The position numbers were made by a program, and so were the translations under genes. Positions 51,714 through 62,165 of a stretch of DNA of 64,000 bases are shown in pieces. The stretch's first letter is position 1. Each line of letters starts with the position of its first letter. The notes beneath the pieces were generated by a model. That model ran no database searches. It was not told where the DNA came from and was given only the letters and a program-made list of their open reading frames with translations. This DNA comes from JAICMB01 sp035295125 (GTDB lineage Bacteria; Acidobacteriota; Terriglobia; Bryobacterales; Bryobacteraceae): NCBI GenBank assembly GCA_035295125.1, contig DATGJP010000055.1, positions 1-64,000 of the forward strand, written 5' to 3'.

Positions 51714-53116
51714 TGCGGCAAGGTCCTCACGTCGGTGACGACTCCGGTGACCGCGCTGGCGGCCGCCGTCAGGGGGCTTGCCAGGAACGTGCGTCCACCT
51801 TTGCCCTGTCGTCCTTCGAAGTTGCGATTGCTCGTGGAGACGCTGTATTGGCCCGCTTCGAGCTGGTCGCCGTTCATGGCGATGCACATAGAACAACCGG
51901 CTTCGCGCCAGTCGGCTCCGGCATCGCGGAAAATGCGGTCGAGGCCCTCGGCTTGCGCCTGCGCCTTGATCTCCTGCGAGCCCGGCACCACCATCACGCG
52001 CACGTTCGGGTGAACCTTGCGCCCTTTCAGAACGCCCGCCGCGCTGCGCAGGTCGGAGAGCCGGGAATTGGTGCAGCTTCCGATAAACACCACGTTCACG
52101 GGATGCCCGGCGAGCGGCTTGCCCGGTTCCAGATCCATGTACTTCAGGGCCTTGGTGAGCGAGTCGCGCTCCGCCGGATCGGAAACGTTCGCGGGATCGG
52201 GAATATTGCCGTTGATCGGAATGCCCATCCCCGGATTTGTTCCGAAAGTGATCATCGGCTCCAGCGCCCCGGCATCGAGCGTGATCTCGCGGTCGTACGT
52301 TGCGCCTTCGTCGGTCGGAAGCTGTCTCCAACGTGCCAGAGCCGCTTCCCATTCGGCTCCCTTGGGAGCGAACTGCCGTCCAAACACGTACTGGTAAGTC
52401 GTGTCGTCGGGCGCAACGAGGCCGGCGCGAGCTCCGCCCTCGATCGACATGTTGCAAACCGTCATGCGCTCTTCCATCGAGAGCGCCCGGATGGCCGAGC
52501 CCGTGTATTCGAAAACGCAGCCGGTGCCTCCGCCGATTCCGATACGTGCAATGTGGGCGAGAATGATGTCTTTCGCAGTCACTCCGGGGCGCAGATACCC
52601 GTCCACCTGGACCTTGTACGTTTTCGACTTGCGCTGTAGCAGACACTGGGTCGCGAGAACGTGTTCCACCTCGCTCGTGCCGATGCCGAATGCCAGCGCG
52701 CCAAGTGCCCCATGCGTCGCGGTGTGGCTGTCGCCGCAAACTACGGTCATGCCCGGCTGCGTCAGACCCTGTTCCGGTCCGATCACGTGCACGATGCCCT
52801 GCTTTTCACTGTGAAAGCCGTAGCACGGAATACCGAACTCCCGGCAGTTGGCTTCGAAACGCGCCACCTGGGCGGCGGCCACCTGGTCGACGATCGGCAG
52901 GGAACGAGGCGTGGTCGGCGTGCTGTGGTCTGTCGTGCCGAACGTGAGGGCGGGGCGGCGTACTTTGATGCCGCGCTGGCGCAGAGCCTCGAAGGCTTGC
53001 GGCGAGGTGACTTCGTGGACGAGATGCAGGTCGATATAGAGCAGCGCCGGCGTGCCGGCCTGCTCGGCAACGACGTGACTGTCCCAAATCTTTTCTATGA
53101 TCGTGCGGGGTTTCAT
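51710..53116 (-). CDS. leuC: 3-isopropylmalate dehydratase large subunit
   Basis: This 468-residue aconitase-family protein has the iron-sulfur ligands Cys in VFIGSCTNSRLSDL and in EAGCSMCIAMN. Substrate-site motifs TFGTTDHSTPT and VVCGDSHTATHGALGALAFG are present. It is the large subunit of isopropylmalate isomerase. It follows leuB by 13 bases and overlaps leuD. Confidence 0.96.
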   Translation of the reverse strand: MKPRTIIEKIWDSHVVAEQAGTPALLYIDLHLVHEVTSPQAFEALRQRGIKVRRPALTFGTTDHSTPTTPRSLPIVDQVAAAQVARFEANCREFGIPCYGFHSEKQGIVHVIGPEQGLTQPGMTVVCGDSHTATHGALGALAFGIGTSEVEHVLATQCLLQRKSKTYKVQVDGYLRPGVTAKDIILAHIARIGIGGGTGCVFEYTGSAIRALSMEERMTVCNMSIEGGARAGLVAPDDTTYQYVFGRQFAPKGAEWEAALARWRQLPTDEGATYDREITLDAGALEPMITFGTNPGMGIPINGNIPDPANVSDPAERDSLTKALKYMDLEPGKPLAGHPVNVVFIGSCTNSRLSDLRSAAGVLKGRKVHPNVRVMVVPGSQEIKAQAQAEGLDRIFRDAGADWREAGCSMCIAMNGDQLEAGQYSVSTSNRNFEGRQGKGGRTFLASPLTAAASAVTGVVTDVRTLPQ

Positions 53117-53129
53117 TTTTCAGTTAGTC

Positions 53130-54218
53130 TTAAAAGGCTAGAGCCTGCGTTACTGCGTCTCCTACTTCGGACGTGGTGGCGGGCTTTCCCGCCGGTTTCA
53201 AGTCGGCCGTGACGCGACCCGAATCCAAAACAGTTTCAATGGCGCGATTCACGGCGGCGGCTTCTTCCTTCAGACCAAAACTGTATTCCAGCATCGCCGC
53301 AGCCGAGCCGATCGCGCCGAACGGGTTGGCTTTATTCTGACCAGCGATGTCCGGCGCCGACCCGTGCACCGGCTCATATAACCCGACCCAGACGCCCGAC
53401 GGCTTGCGATCGCCGATCGAAGCCGATGGCAGCATACCGATCGATCCCGCCAGCACCGCGCCCTCATCGCTCAGAATGTCGCCGAACATGTTCTCCGTCA
53501 CCATGATGTCGAAACGCCGTGGGTTCAGCACCAGTTGCATGGCGCAGTTGTCCACCAGCAGGTGATCGAGCGCGATGTCCGGGAAGTCCGCCGCTACCTC
53601 CAAGACGACCCGCCGCCAAAGCTGCGAGTTTTCGAGAACATTCGACTTGTCGACGCTGGTTACCTTTTTGCGCCGGTTCCGCGCCAGGTGGAACGCCATG
53701 CGAGCTACGCGCTCAATCTCGGCGCGCGTGTACGTCATCGTGTTGACGGCCCGCGTCTCGGCGCCATCTTCCTGAATCCCGCGTGGTGTTCCGTAATAAA
53801 TGCCGCCGGTAAGCTCGCGGACGATAATCATGTCCGTGCCGTCCACCAGGTCGTTTTTGAGCGGTGACGAATCGAGCAGCGATTTATAAGACCGCACCGG
53901 CCGCAGATTGGCATAGACCCCGAGCACCTTACGGATGCCGAGCAGCCCTTTCTCAGGCCGCTTGTCCGGCGGAGCGGTGTCGAACTCCGGCGCACCGACG
54001 GCGCCCATTAGCGTCGCGTCCGCTTTCAGCGCCAGGTCGATCGTCTCCTGGGGCAGGGGCGTGCCCGTCTTATGAATCGCGACGCCACCCAGCAGACCCT
54101 CGCTGAGCGAAAGCTCATGCCCGAATTTCCGGGCGACCTGCTGAAGTACTTTGACTGCCTCTTGGGTGACCTCGGCGCCGACGCCATCGCCGGGAAGTAC
54201 GAGTATGTTCAGTTGCAT
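53130..54218 (-). CDS. leuB: 3-isopropylmalate dehydrogenase
   Basis: This 362-residue enzyme has the N-terminal LPGDGVGAEVTQEAVKVL, the substrate patch RELTGGIYYGTPRG, DKSNVLENSQLWRRVV and the cofactor region YEPVHGSAPDIAGQNKANP with GSAAMLEYSF. It oxidises and decarboxylates 3-isopropylmalate with NAD. Its ATG is directly adjacent to the leuA stop codon (no gap). Confidence 0.96.
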   Translation of the reverse strand: MQLNILVLPGDGVGAEVTQEAVKVLQQVARKFGHELSLSEGLLGGVAIHKTGTPLPQETIDLALKADATLMGAVGAPEFDTAPPDKRPEKGLLGIRKVLGVYANLRPVRSYKSLLDSSPLKNDLVDGTDMIIVRELTGGIYYGTPRGIQEDGAETRAVNTMTYTRAEIERVARMAFHLARNRRKKVTSVDKSNVLENSQLWRRVVLEVAADFPDIALDHLLVDNCAMQLVLNPRRFDIMVTENMFGDILSDEGAVLAGSIGMLPSASIGDRKPSGVWVGLYEPVHGSAPDIAGQNKANPFGAIGSAAAMLEYSFGLKEEAAAVNRAIETVLDSGRVTADLKPAGKPATTSEVGDAVTQALAF

Positions 54219-55394
<1,176 letters not shown>

Positions 55395-55410
55395 TCTGCC
55401 TCCTAGCGTA

Positions 55411-55442
55411 ATTATGGAGTCGGTGCTACAATTTGGCAAATT
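55411..55442 (-). promoter_or_regulatory. leuA: leuA promoter and palindrome, likely LysR site
   Basis: On the minus strand TTGCCA (55439-55434) and CATAAT (55416-55411) are 17 bases apart and read toward leuA. The -35 box lies within the perfect palindrome AATTTG-G-CAAATT (55430-55442), a plausible site for the divergent LysR-type regulator. The predicted start of transcription would be very near the ribosome site, so a second upstream promoter is possible. Confidence 0.42.
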
Positions 55443-55492
55443 TATAATCATCGGTGCTTCGATAAGTTACAATGATGCTATAAGACTCGCTT

Positions 55493-56371
55493 ATGGAACT
55501 CTATCCATTGAAGGTGTTCTTAACCGTCGCAAACGAGAAGAGCTTCTCGCGGGCGGCTGAGAAGCTGTTGCGCACGCAACCCGCTATCTCCCTGGCAATT
55601 CAGAAGTTAGAGGCCGATCTCGAGGAGAAGCTGATGGACCGGTCGGGCAAGGACCTGATCCTCACCGATGCCGGCCGCATCGTCCTGGAGTTCGCGCGCC
55701 GTTTCGAAAACCTGGAAGGCGAGCTCGATAATGCGTTAGCCGAGTTGCGGGACAACTCGGCCGGGCGCCTGATCGTCGGCGCAAACGAATCGACCACGCT
55801 GTACCTGTTGGAGCATATCGAGCTCTACCGGCGGCGCTACCCGAAGGTAAAGGTGCAGGTTCGGCGCAGCCTTTCGAGCAAGGTTCCGGCACAGCTCATT
55901 GACGGCGACCTGGAATTGGGGCTGATCAGCTACGATCCCGAGGACGACCGGCTGGTGAGCATGGTCATCTATACCGATCACCTATCGTTTGTCGTTTCAC
56001 CCCGGCACCGCCTTGCCGGGCGGGAAGATGTCGCCATCACCGAACTAGGAATGGAGACATTCGTCGCCCATAACGTTTTGTCGCCGTATCGCGCGATTGT
56101 TTTGCGCGAATTTCAGCGTCACAAAGTGCCACTGAATATGGACATCGAGATGCCGACCGTAGAAACGATCCGCAAGCTCGTGCAACGCAACGAGGGTGTC
56201 GCGTTTCTGCCGCGGATGTGCGTGGAGCAGGAGGTGCGGCAGGGAACTTTGTGCGAAGTGAATGTTCGCGAATTGAAGGTGGACCGGAAAATTCGCCTGG
56301 TTTATCCGGCGAAACGGGCCCTTTCGCACGCGGCAAAGGCGTTTCTGGAACTAGTCCAAAGCGCGGCGTGA
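55493..56371 (+). CDS. LysR family transcriptional regulator, divergent from leuABCD
   Basis: This 292-residue protein has the LysR helix-turn-helix (FLTVANEKSFSRAAEKLLRT, QPAISLAIQKLEADL) and a periplasmic-binding-like effector domain with LIVGANESTTLYLLEHIELY. The 98-base gap to leuA holds a palindrome, so it probably controls the leucine genes and itself. CbbR/CysB-like features are not evident, and the effector (perhaps an intermediate such as 2-isopropylmalate) is unknown. Confidence 0.9.
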   Translation: MELYPLKVFLTVANEKSFSRAAEKLLRTQPAISLAIQKLEADLEEKLMDRSGKDLILTDAGRIVLEFARRFENLEGELDNALAELRDNSAGRLIVGANESTTLYLLEHIELYRRRYPKVKVQVRRSLSSKVPAQLIDGDLELGLISYDPEDDRLVSMVIYTDHLSFVVSPRHRLAGREDVAITELGMETFVAHNVLSPYRAIVLREFQRHKVPLNMDIEMPTVETIRKLVQRNEGVAFLPRMCVEQEVRQGTLCEVNVRELKVDRKIRLVYPAKRALSHAAKAFLELVQSAA

Positions 56372-56388
56372 AATGCTAGATTATCCTC

Positions 56389-58409
56389 GTGCGGGCCGGC
56401 GCATTGTTCCTCACGCTTGTAGTGGTCGCGGCGCAAACCCCAGCTGGCAGCGATCTGGTGCTTCATTTTGACGTCAATCTGGTTCAGGTCGACGTTATCG
56501 TTACGGATTCACAGGGCCACCGGGTAAGCGGACTGAAGGCTGAAGATTTCGAGGTCCGCCAGGACGGCAAGCCTCAAAGATTACTCATTTCCAGTACTCC
56601 GGCGAGCTTCATTCCTCTACCCCTCCAACTCCGATCTTGCGCGCCCTTCAACGCGACGAAGTGCGCCGCACCTTCGTTGTGATCCTCGATGACGCGAACA
56701 TGCAGTTTCGTGATTTTCGAGATGCTCAAACGGCCTTGTTGCGTGTGATCGACGAGGATCTCACGGAAGGTGACATGATCGCGGTCGTTCGCACGAGCAT
56801 TGGATCAGGTGCGGCGGAAATTCTGACCTTCGATCGCCAATGGCTGCATCGAACGGTGGAACGAATGGTGTGGCGTCCGCCGATCGCGTTCCTCACCGAG
56901 CCGCCCTATGGACGTCCCACGATGATGCCGGTGCTGATGCAGGCGCTTCGGTCACTGAGGAGCTATCCGGGCAGGAAATCGATTCTCCTTGTCAGTCCGG
57001 GATACGTGTCGCTCGAGTATTTGCGGCAGGAGCGATCGATCGCGGATACCGCGAACCGTTCCTCCGTCACAATCGAAACCGTCGATGTACGCGGCTTGCC
57101 GACTCTTTCGCCGACGGCGGCAACACGTTCCGGCGTGCCACGTCGGCCGATCCAGGATCTCTCCGACCCCCTGGGTTTTCTGCCCGACGGAGGGTCATTA
57201 CAAGCGATGCAGCACCTTGCCTCAGATTACTTCGACAGCCAACGGGTTTTGCAATATCTCGCGGGCATGACTGCCGGCCGATTTCAGCATGAGAACAATG
57301 ACCTTTACGGGCAGATGAAAGGTGCCGTAGACGATTCCGTGGGATATTACCTTGTCGGCTGGTATCCGGGTGCTGACGCGTTCACTCCCAAGCGGCGCGA
57401 TGTTCTGGATTATCACCACATCCAGATCCGCGTCCGCGGACGCGAGAAACTCACGGTTCGCACTCGTGATGGGTTCTTCTCCTGGCCCGGCAGCACCTAT
57501 CAGCCGGTATATTCGCCGTCGCGTCAGATGCGGGAGGCGCTGTTCTCTTCGTTTGCGACCGGCGACATCGACGTCCGCATGACTGCGGTGCCGGGCTATG
57601 ACGTGAAGACTGGAGCGTACGTCGATTCCTTGCTTCATATCCTCCCTAAAGGCGTTGTTTTTCGGGATGCACCCGATCATCCGGGCTGCAAATCCGTGAA
57701 TCTCGAAATCCTCAGCACCCCCATGTCCCTTGATCCATTCAAAGAACCACCGGCCCGAATGGAAGGCCAGGCCGCATCGTTCACGTTATGCGGCGGCGCG
57801 TTGGCGACGGCTCAGCAAGAAGGTTTCGCGGTAACTATACGGGATCAGATGACGGTGCCGGGTCCCTATCAGATGCGGGTCGCGGTTCGAAACGTGGGTC
57901 CAAACGACACCCGCGCCGTCGAGCCAGAGACATTGCTGCACCGCGATGCCGGCGCGCCGGAACGCATCGCAATCGGGTCGGCGAACGAAATCATTGAGGT
58001 TCCCGACGTCAAGAAGCAGGATTTCGTTCTGACCGGCGTTACGATGTGGGGCGACGACGTGTCGGCGCCGCAACCTGGAGTCGGCGCCACATTCCGGCCG
58101 TTACAGGCGGGCGACCCTGAGGTCCGTGAGTTTCCCCCGGGTGCGGCTGTTAAGTTGGCGTACCAACTCGTGCGAAACCCAAAGACCGAAGGCGAGCCTC
58201 TAAATGCGAGCTATGAGGTGGTTCGCGAAGGCAAGGTCATTTTCGCGAGCGCGGCGCAGGCCATCTCCGGCGAAGCGTCCCAGGAGATGCCGTACCGGTT
58301 GGACCCCTCCTGGGGACCAGGTGAGTATTTGCTGGGCTTCCGCGTTGCGAAGCCGGGTTCAAAATCGAAGCCTCAGACGCAGTGGATCGATTTCGAAATC
58401 ACGAAATGA
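56389..58409 (+). pseudogene. VWFA-related acidobacterial protein (TIGR03436-like), frameshifted
   Basis: The first frame (GTG 56389) encodes a signal peptide (ALFLTLVVVAAQTPAG) and the conserved VNLVQVDVIVTDSQGHRVSG, ending in VRQDGKPQ. The continuation KITHFQYSGELHS lies in the next frame and runs to 58409 with the VWA-like parts RRTFVVILDDANMQFRDF and RKSILLVSPGYV. The break lies at the AAA run 56576-56578; one extra A restores a single protein of about 673 residues. It is either a mutation or a homopolymer sequencing error. The family is common in Solibacter-type genomes and is thought to be exported. Confidence 0.85.
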
Positions 58410-58420
58410 GTTGAAGGAGC

Positions 58421-58493
58421 AAAGCAGGCGGTTTTGTCTGCCTTTGGACCTCATCTAGGGAACTCACACGCGAAACCGCCTGGGGCCACCTTT
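58421..58493. repeat. REP-like twin palindrome, copy F
   Basis: The left unit AAAGCAGGCGGTTTTGTCTG extends into CCTTT. About 30 bases on, the right unit reads CGCGAAACCGCCTGGGGCCA followed by CCTTT. They are in opposite orientation, as in copies A and D. It lies between the frameshifted VWFA gene and a convergent isomerase gene. Confidence 0.65.
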
Positions 58494-58527
58494 GGTTGCG
58501 GCTATGCTGCGCCGCGAAACAGCCCGG

Positions 58528-59556
58528 TTAGTGCTTGTCTTTTTCCTGCGTGATCGACTGCGCCAGGTAGTCAACCACCTTCGACTCATTACGCGCCATC
58601 TCGTAATAAGCCGCGCGCAGGAGTTGGTCCTTCCGGTTGTGCAGAATCTCGCGAATGTTCTGCTGCACCCGTGGATCGGTCAATTCGCGCTGTCCGGCTG
58701 GCTCCTTTGAGATTACCTTCATGATGCGGTAGCCCTCGGCGGTGTGGATAATTGGCGTGATCTGGCCAGGTGTCATCGCCATGATCGACTTGCGCAGTTC
58801 GCTGCTGGCGCGTTCCAAGGCCGATTCGCCGATAAACCCGAGATCGCCGCCATTGGGCGCTGTATTCGGATCCTCGGAGAAATTCTGCGCCAATGTTACA
58901 AAATCGTCGCCCTGCCGCAGCCGTGCCTGGATCATGTCGATCTTCTTCTTCGCCTGGTCGTCGTTCTGCGCTTTGTCGTTTTTCAGGTTGCGGACGTTCG
59001 GATCGGGATTTGACGTCACCACGATCTGCGCCATCCGGACCTGCGGCTCGGGGAAATTGAAGCTGGATTTATTGGCGTTGTAGAAATCGGTGACGTCTTT
59101 GTCGGAGATCGAAATGTGGGCTGCGATTTCCTTGTTCAGCAGCTTCTGCACACTCAACTCGCGTCGTAATTGGGCCTTCAAGTCGTCCAGCGACATGTGT
59201 CGCGCGGAAAGCTGCTTTTGAAATTCCTCTTGCGTGTAGGGCGCCTTCAGTTCTCCGATTTTGGCGTCCACGTCGGCGTCGGTTGCCAGGAGGCCCAACT
59301 TTTCGGCGCGCTGCAGCATGATTTCGTTGTCGATCATGGTGCGCAGCAGTTCCAGTTTTTGAATCTGCGCCTGGTCCTCGCTGGGCTTCTCGTTCGAGGA
59401 CATGAAGTTCATCTGGTACTGCTTGTCCAACTCGGCGTAGGTGATCACGTGCCCGTTCACGGTGGCGGCGACGTTGTCGGGAACGGCATGGCGGCAGGAC
59501 ACAACTGCGGTGAACCCCAGCGCCAGAAGCGCGGCGGGAATAAGGGAACGCGACAT
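58528..59556 (-). CDS. SurA/PrsA-like peptidylprolyl isomerase, probable lipoprotein
   Basis: This 342-residue protein has a signal peptide with a possible lipobox (AVVSC). A SurA N-like domain (VAATVNGHVITYAELDKQY) is followed by a parvulin domain with VRMAQIVVTSNPDP, DFVTLAQNFSEDP and GGDLGFIGESAL. It probably helps fold exported proteins in the periplasm. A DUF-like charged linker lies between the two domains. It stands alone on the minus strand, with hairpin repeats on either side. Confidence 0.88.
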   Translation of the reverse strand: MSRSLIPAALLALGFTAVVSCRHAVPDNVAATVNGHVITYAELDKQYQMNFMSSNEKPSEDQAQIQKLELLRTMIDNEIMLQRAEKLGLLATDADVDAKIGELKAPYTQEEFQKQLSARHMSLDDLKAQLRRELSVQKLLNKEIAAHISISDKDVTDFYNANKSSFNFPEPQVRMAQIVVTSNPDPNVRNLKNDKAQNDDQAKKKIDMIQARLRQGDDFVTLAQNFSEDPNTAPNGGDLGFIGESALERASSELRKSIMAMTPGQITPIIHTAEGYRIMKVISKEPAGQRELTDPRVQQNIREILHNRKDQLLRAAYYEMARNESKVVDYLAQSITQEKDKH

Positions 59557-59648
59557 GGAGGATGAAACTCCATTATCGCAGGTAGCGGCAACCTCAGCCC
59601 AATGTCGCTGGTGGTGCTATCTGAGAGAGGAAGGCGGCACTAGGAACG

Positions 59649-59703
59649 CACAGGCGAAACCGCCTGTGACAGTTTGAACGGCTGGGCTTGCGGCCCAGCC
59701 GTT
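59649..59703. repeat. REP-like palindrome and adjacent hairpin, copy G
   Basis: CACAGGCG-AAAC-CGCCTGTG (59649-59668) is followed by AACGGCTGGGC-TTGCG-GCCCAGCCGTT (59677-59703), a perfect 11-base stem with 5-base loop. The second could end csbD transcription on the minus strand, but no T tract is seen. Confidence 0.7.
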
Positions 59704-59720
59704 TGCAACTTTAACGCACT

Positions 59721-59951
59721 CTATCGCCTCATCGTGGGCTCTTCGTTCAGGTCCTCCTGCATGCGTGCCCACTCGTCGGCTTGCTTTTGCGCTTCATCAC
59801 GGGTAATGCCGTAGCGCTCCTGGATTCTGCCTACCAACTGGTCCTTCTTGCCCGCGATTACATGCCAGTCATCATCGGTCAGCTTGCCCCATTGCTCGCG
59901 GGCTCTACCTTTCATCTGTTTCCAGTTACCTTCGATACGGTCCCAGTTCAT
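59721..59951 (-). CDS. CsbD family stress protein
   Basis: This 76-residue protein has the CsbD pattern MNWDRIEGNWKQMKGRAREQ followed by WGKLTDDDWHVIAGKKDQLV and GRIQERYGITRDEAQKQ. CsbD proteins are small, hydrophilic and induced by general stress. The ATG at 59951 is preceded by GGAGGACG; the frame is open upstream, but the family begins here. Its molecular role is unknown. Confidence 0.92.
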   Translation of the reverse strand: MNWDRIEGNWKQMKGRAREQWGKLTDDDWHVIAGKKDQLVGRIQERYGITRDEAQKQADEWARMQEDLNEEPTMRR

Positions 59952-60070
59952 TCGTAACGTCCTCCAGATGACAGTAGGCACGGAGTCTGCCATCGAGCTA
60001 AGTTATTGAACTTTAATGGCGCCACCGCCGCTGACTAGGAATTATTTACCCGTCGTGATAACTGTAGAAG

Positions 60071-60949
60071 TTGATCTTCGAAACTCATTTCCCCGATCTG
60101 AAGTTACAGGGTCGCGGCAAAGTGCGCGACATCTACGCCGACGGCGACAACTTGTTGATCGTTGCCACTGACCGGCTTTCCGCCTTCGATTACATCCTGC
60201 CCACTCCCATTCCCGACAAGGGACGCGTGCTCACGCAAATGACCTTGTTCTGGCTCGACCTGACGCGCGACATCGTGCCCAACCACCTCATCAGTGCCAA
60301 CGAGGACGACTACCCGGCGCAGTTCCAGCCTTATCGCGAACAACTCGAGGGGCGCTCGATGCTGGTGCGCCGCGCGAAGATGATCGACATCGAGTGCGTC
60401 GCCCGCGGCTATGTTTCCGGCTCCGGATGGAAGGACTATAAACGCGAAGGCGCCATCTGCGGCATTCCGCTTCCCACCGGGCTGAAGGAGAGCGACCGGC
60501 TCCCCGAGCCCATCTTCACCCCGGCTACAAAAGCGCAAAGCGGACACGACGAGAACATTTCGTTTGATAATGTTTGTAGCAGGATCGGACGTGAACTCGC
60601 GGAACGCTTGCGGTCGCTCACACTCCAGATCTATGCGCGCGCGGCAGCTTATGCGGAGCAACAGGGCATCATCATCGCCGACACCAAGTTTGAGTTCGGG
60701 TTCATTGGCGAGCAGCTTACGCTCGGGGATGAAGTGCTCACACCCGATTCATCGCGTTTCTGGCCCCGGGTCACGTATTCACCGGGCGGCCCGCAGCCCT
60801 CGTTCGACAAGCAGTTCGTGCGCGACTATCTGGAGTCCATTCACTGGAATAAGCAGCCCCCCGCGCCGGAGCTTCCCGCCCAAGTGGCGGAGAAGACCAG
60901 CGACAAGTACCGCGAGGCATACCGTGTCTTGACGGGAAGGAGCATGTGA
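60071..60949 (+). CDS. purC: SAICAR synthetase
   Basis: This 292-residue enzyme has GRGKVRDIYADGDNLLIVAT, DRLSAFDYILPTPIPDKGR, ECVARGYVSGSGWKDYKREG and GFIGEQLTLGDEVLTPDSSR. It joins aspartate to CAIR in purine synthesis with ATP. The start is TTG at 60071: a stop lies two codons upstream and the first conserved residues (LQGRGKVRDIY) begin at residue 11, so no other start fits. It overlaps cvpA by GTGA. Confidence 0.94.
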   Translation: MIFETHFPDLKLQGRGKVRDIYADGDNLLIVATDRLSAFDYILPTPIPDKGRVLTQMTLFWLDLTRDIVPNHLISANEDDYPAQFQPYREQLEGRSMLVRRAKMIDIECVARGYVSGSGWKDYKREGAICGIPLPTGLKESDRLPEPIFTPATKAQSGHDENISFDNVCSRIGRELAERLRSLTLQIYARAAAYAEQQGIIIADTKFEFGFIGEQLTLGDEVLTPDSSRFWPRVTYSPGGPQPSFDKQFVRDYLESIHWNKQPPAPELPAQVAEKTSDKYREAYRVLTGRSM

Positions 60950-61509
60950 ACTGGCTCGATATTGTGATTATCATCGTCCTGGCGTGCTCGATTGCAGCCG
61001 GATTTAAAGGCGGATTCGCGCGTGTGACAGTCGGGTTTGTGGCCTCGGTGCTGGGCATCCTGTTCGGATTCTGGTTTTACGGTATGGCCGCGGAGCATGT
61101 CGCCGACTATGTAAACTCACGTCCCATGGCGAACCTTCTGGGTTTCCTCCTGATCTTTGGAGCCTTCGTTCTGGCCGGCGCGCTGCTCGGCCGGGCATTG
61201 GCGGCACTGTTCAAATGGGTTGGCCTGTCGTGGCTCGACCGTCTGCTGGGTGCGGCCTTCGGGTTCGTGCGCGGCGCTGTGATGACGGTCGCAGTTGTCA
61301 CCGTGATCCTGGCCTTCGCGCCACAGCCACCTCCGCGATCGCTGGTGGAATCGAAAACGCTGCCCTATGTCATCGATACCTCGAGTGTTTTGGCTGCCAT
61401 CACGCCGCACGAGGTGAAGGAAGCGTTCCGCGAGACGAAAGATAAAGTCAAAAAGATTTGGTCCGATACTGTAAATAAAGGGAAGGAACTGAAGCGGCAG
61501 GAAGCATGA
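60946..61509 (+). CDS. CvpA family membrane protein
   Basis: This 187-residue protein has four hydrophobic segments: LDIVIIIVLACSIAAGFKGG, VTVGFVASVLGILFGFWFY, LLGFLLIFGAFVLAGALLG and GAVMTVAVVTVILAFAP. It has the family motif around WLDRLLGAAFGFVRG. CvpA family members affect colicin V production and envelope function in enterobacteria. It is coupled to purC upstream and gph downstream (ATGA). Confidence 0.88.
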   Translation: MNWLDIVIIIVLACSIAAGFKGGFARVTVGFVASVLGILFGFWFYGMAAEHVADYVNSRPMANLLGFLLIFGAFVLAGALLGRALAALFKWVGLSWLDRLLGAAFGFVRGAVMTVAVVTVILAFAPQPPPRSLVESKTLPYVIDTSSVLAAITPHEVKEAFRETKDKVKKIWSDTVNKGKELKRQEA

Positions 61510-62165
61510 AGCTCCTGATTTTCGATCTCGACGGAACACTCATCGATTCCAAGCTGGACATAGCGCACGGAGTGAATGCCACGCGCGCCTACATGGGCAT
61601 GGGCCCGATCCCACATGAGCTGGTCGAGAAATACGTCGGCAATGGCGCTCCCACGCTAATCCGGCGCGCGCTGGGCGATAAGGCGAGCGAGGACGACATC
61701 GCGCGCGGTCTCGATTTCTTTATCCGTTACTATGCCGAGCACTGCATGGACAACACCGTGCTTTACCCCGGCGTGCGCGAAGCGCTCGATCGTCTCAAGC
61801 ATCACGACGTCGCTCTGGCCGTGCTGACAAATAAGCCGGTGCGCATCAGCGGCCACATCATCCGGGGCTTGGGTGTCGGCGATCATTTCTTCCGGATCTA
61901 CGGCGGGAACAGCTTCGACCGCAAGAAGCCCGATCCCATCGGCATTGAGACATTACTGTCCGAGGCCGGCGCTCCTCGCGAGAAAACCGTTATGGTTGGG
62001 GATAGTGCCGTAGACATTCGCACCGCGCGAAATGCCAATGTTCTGGCGTGCGGAGTGACCTGGGGATTTCAGCCCGAGACGTTCCAGGAGGAGCCCCCGG
62101 ATTTTGTCATCGATGAGATGGGTCAGCTCGCGGACCGGGTCCTTACTGCAGCACGAACAACCTGA
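61506..62165 (+). CDS. gph: HAD-IA hydrolase, phosphoglycolate phosphatase-like
   Basis: This 219-residue protein has the HAD motifs: FDLDGTLIDSKLD (nucleophile Asp7, acid Asp9), VLTNKPVRIS, DRKKPDPIGIETLL and VMVGDSAVDIRTARNA. The sequence fits phosphoglycolate phosphatase Gph, but HAD substrate assignment is uncertain. Its end overlaps trpD on the opposite strand by 23 bases. Confidence 0.85.
   Translation: MKLLIFDLDGTLIDSKLDIAHGVNATRAYMGMGPIPHELVEKYVGNGAPTLIRRALGDKASEDDIARGLDFFIRYYAEHCMDNTVLYPGVREALDRLKHHDVALAVLTNKPVRISGHIIRGLGVGDHFFRIYGGNSFDRKKPDPIGIETLLSEAGAPREKTVMVGDSAVDIRTARNANVLACGVTWGFQPETFQEEPPDFVIDEMGQLADRVLTAARTT

Noticed and set aside
59677..59703. Intrinsic terminator of csbD
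   Set aside because: The stem is perfect, but no run of T follows on the minus strand, so it was listed as a repeat hairpin instead.
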